NCBI GenBank assembly: GCA_965221405.1
Contig: CBDCSE010000002.1
Span: 2,666,001 to 2,730,000, forward strand
DNA: 64,000 nt
Direction: 5' to 3'
DNA from: JAPOUP01 sp965221405
GTDB lineage: Bacteria; Pseudomonadota; Alphaproteobacteria; Rhodobacterales; Rhodobacteraceae
Each line of letters opens with the position of its first letter. Position 1 is the first letter of the stretch. Made by a program: the position numbers and the translations under genes. The notes under the pieces were generated by a model. That model saw only the letters and a list, made by a program, of their open reading frames with translations. It had not been told where the DNA came from and searched no databases. Positions 63,309 through 64,000 of this stretch are shown one piece after another.

Positions 63309-64000
63309 TTACCGGTCGGCGAGCTGGCGCACGGCCTTGGTAAGCGCCGCGATCTCATTTCGCAGTTCCGAGGTGGTTTCCTGCCGTCCGGCTGCCATCT
63401 CCTCAAGCATTCTCAACAGCTGCACGTCGATCGAGCGGATCCGCATCCTGGTTTCGGCATCGAATTCATTGGCGGCTCCGTCCCTGTCCGCGAGCAGTTT
63501 CAGCAGCTCGGACTGACCGCTGGCGATCCGGTCCAGCGTGCCGGTGCTATGGTCATTCTGCAGGTGCTGCGCGAGCCGGTTCATCGAATCGGTCAGGTCG
63601 CCAATCCGGACGTCGAGAGCGGTTCTGTCCTCGGCGGTCTGCACGAAAGTCTCCTGCAGGTATTTCATCTGCTCGGATATCTGGGTCAGCGCGTCAAACG
63701 ATGCATCCTGTCCGGTGGATTCGCCGTCGCCGAAGGACAGCCCCAGCCGCGTGATCGTGGATAGCCATTCCTCAAGTTCTCGATAGAACCGGTTCTGTCC
63801 GTGTCCCGCGAACAGTTCCAGCAGTCCAACCACGAGGGATCCGGCGAGTCCCAGAAGCGACGACGCGAACGCTACGCCCATCCCGCCGAGCTGCGCTTCC
63901 AGTCCGGTCATCAAACGGTTGAATACCACGATGCCGCCCTCACCCTCCTGTGGAGCCAGCGACCGTATCGTATCGACCACCGCGGGCACGGTGGTGGCGA
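63309..64000 (-). CDS. MotA/TolQ/ExbB-like channel protein, C-terminal part (cut by right edge)
   Basis: The gene runs off the right edge. The visible part starts within ATTVPAVVDTIRSL, part of the pore-helix region of the TolQ/ExbB/MotA family. It continues with GGMGVAFASSLLGLAGSLVVGLLELF (membrane helix), then a long cytoplasmic coiled tail of about 150 residues ending AALTKAVRQLADR. It lies 14 bp before the OmpA/MotB-like gene in one operon. Such pairs form proton channels that drive motion or envelope work. Confidence 0.85.
   Translation of the reverse strand, partial: ATTVPAVVDTIRSLAPQEGEGGIVVFNRLMTGLEAQLGGMGVAFASSLLGLAGSLVVGLLELFAGHGQNRFYRELEEWLSTITRLGLSFGDGESTGQDASFDALTQISEQMKYLQETFVQTAEDRTALDVRIGDLTDSMNRLAQHLQNDHSTGTLDRIASGQSELLKLLADRDGAANEFDAETRMRIRSIDVQLLRMLEEMAAGRQETTSELRNEIAALTKAVRQLADR

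Overview
The window looks like part of an alphaproteobacterial chromosome, most likely from the Rhodobacterales or a close relative. I base this on protein N-termini and gene neighbourhoods recognised by eye, not on a search. The L10 N-terminus (DRAQKEKVVEEL), the run methyltransferase / gloB / clpA, the block HAD hydrolase - ribF - YcgN - threonine aldolase - prs, and an F1 ATP synthase operon without F0 genes all fit that group. GC content is high throughout.

Housekeeping blocks alternate with decayed accessory DNA. Positions 1-4515 hold a possible catabolic group: a Rieske oxygenase cut by the left edge, an AraC regulator, a thiamine-diphosphate enzyme and an Asp/Glu-racemase-fold enzyme. 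Positions 4702-20007 hold secE-nusG-rplK-rplA-(3.3 kb foreign block)-rplJ-rplL-rpoB-rpoC. The foreign block splits the L11 operon and contains IS and resolvase scraps, an HNH nuclease and a putative secreted protein. Positions 20008-33650 are accessory: a frameshifted GIY-YIG nuclease, a HEAT-like helical protein, a frameshifted DUF3800 gene with a structured leader, a truncated Tn3-type transposase, a prophage stump (large terminase, HNH, truncated capsid) cut by an IS5 end, and an orphan AAA ATPase.

Positions 33939-36096 hold an intact IS1634-family element flanked by a 71-bp direct repeat that duplicates the 3' end and terminator of groL. Then come groL-groS (CIRCE operator and promoter visible), a manganese-type pyrophosphatase and the HAD-ribF-YcgN-ltaE-prs block up to 44423. 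Positions 44500-51100 are a second accessory zone: IS30, ISKra4, IS630-like and IS1595 remnants, a VapBC toxin-antitoxin pair, a small coiled-coil membrane protein and a secreted-protein gene that is out of frame across a C16 tract. Positions 51562-64000 return to core genes: atpC-D-G-A-H, a methyltransferase, gloB, clpA, and an OmpA/MotB-like coiled-coil protein paired with a MotA/TolQ/ExbB-like channel cut by the right edge.

Three observations stand out. First, two unrelated-looking secreted-protein genes (8474-9181 and 50449-51023) share one design: two start codons in different frames, then a poly-C run that encodes a proline stretch just before the signal peptide. Changing the run length would switch which start is productive, or switch the gene off. 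Second, the IS1634-type insertion has duplicated a transcription terminator, so the element sits between two copies of it. Third, almost every accessory gene is frameshifted or truncated while about 30 kb of core genes are intact, which points to real decay of acquired DNA rather than sequencing error.
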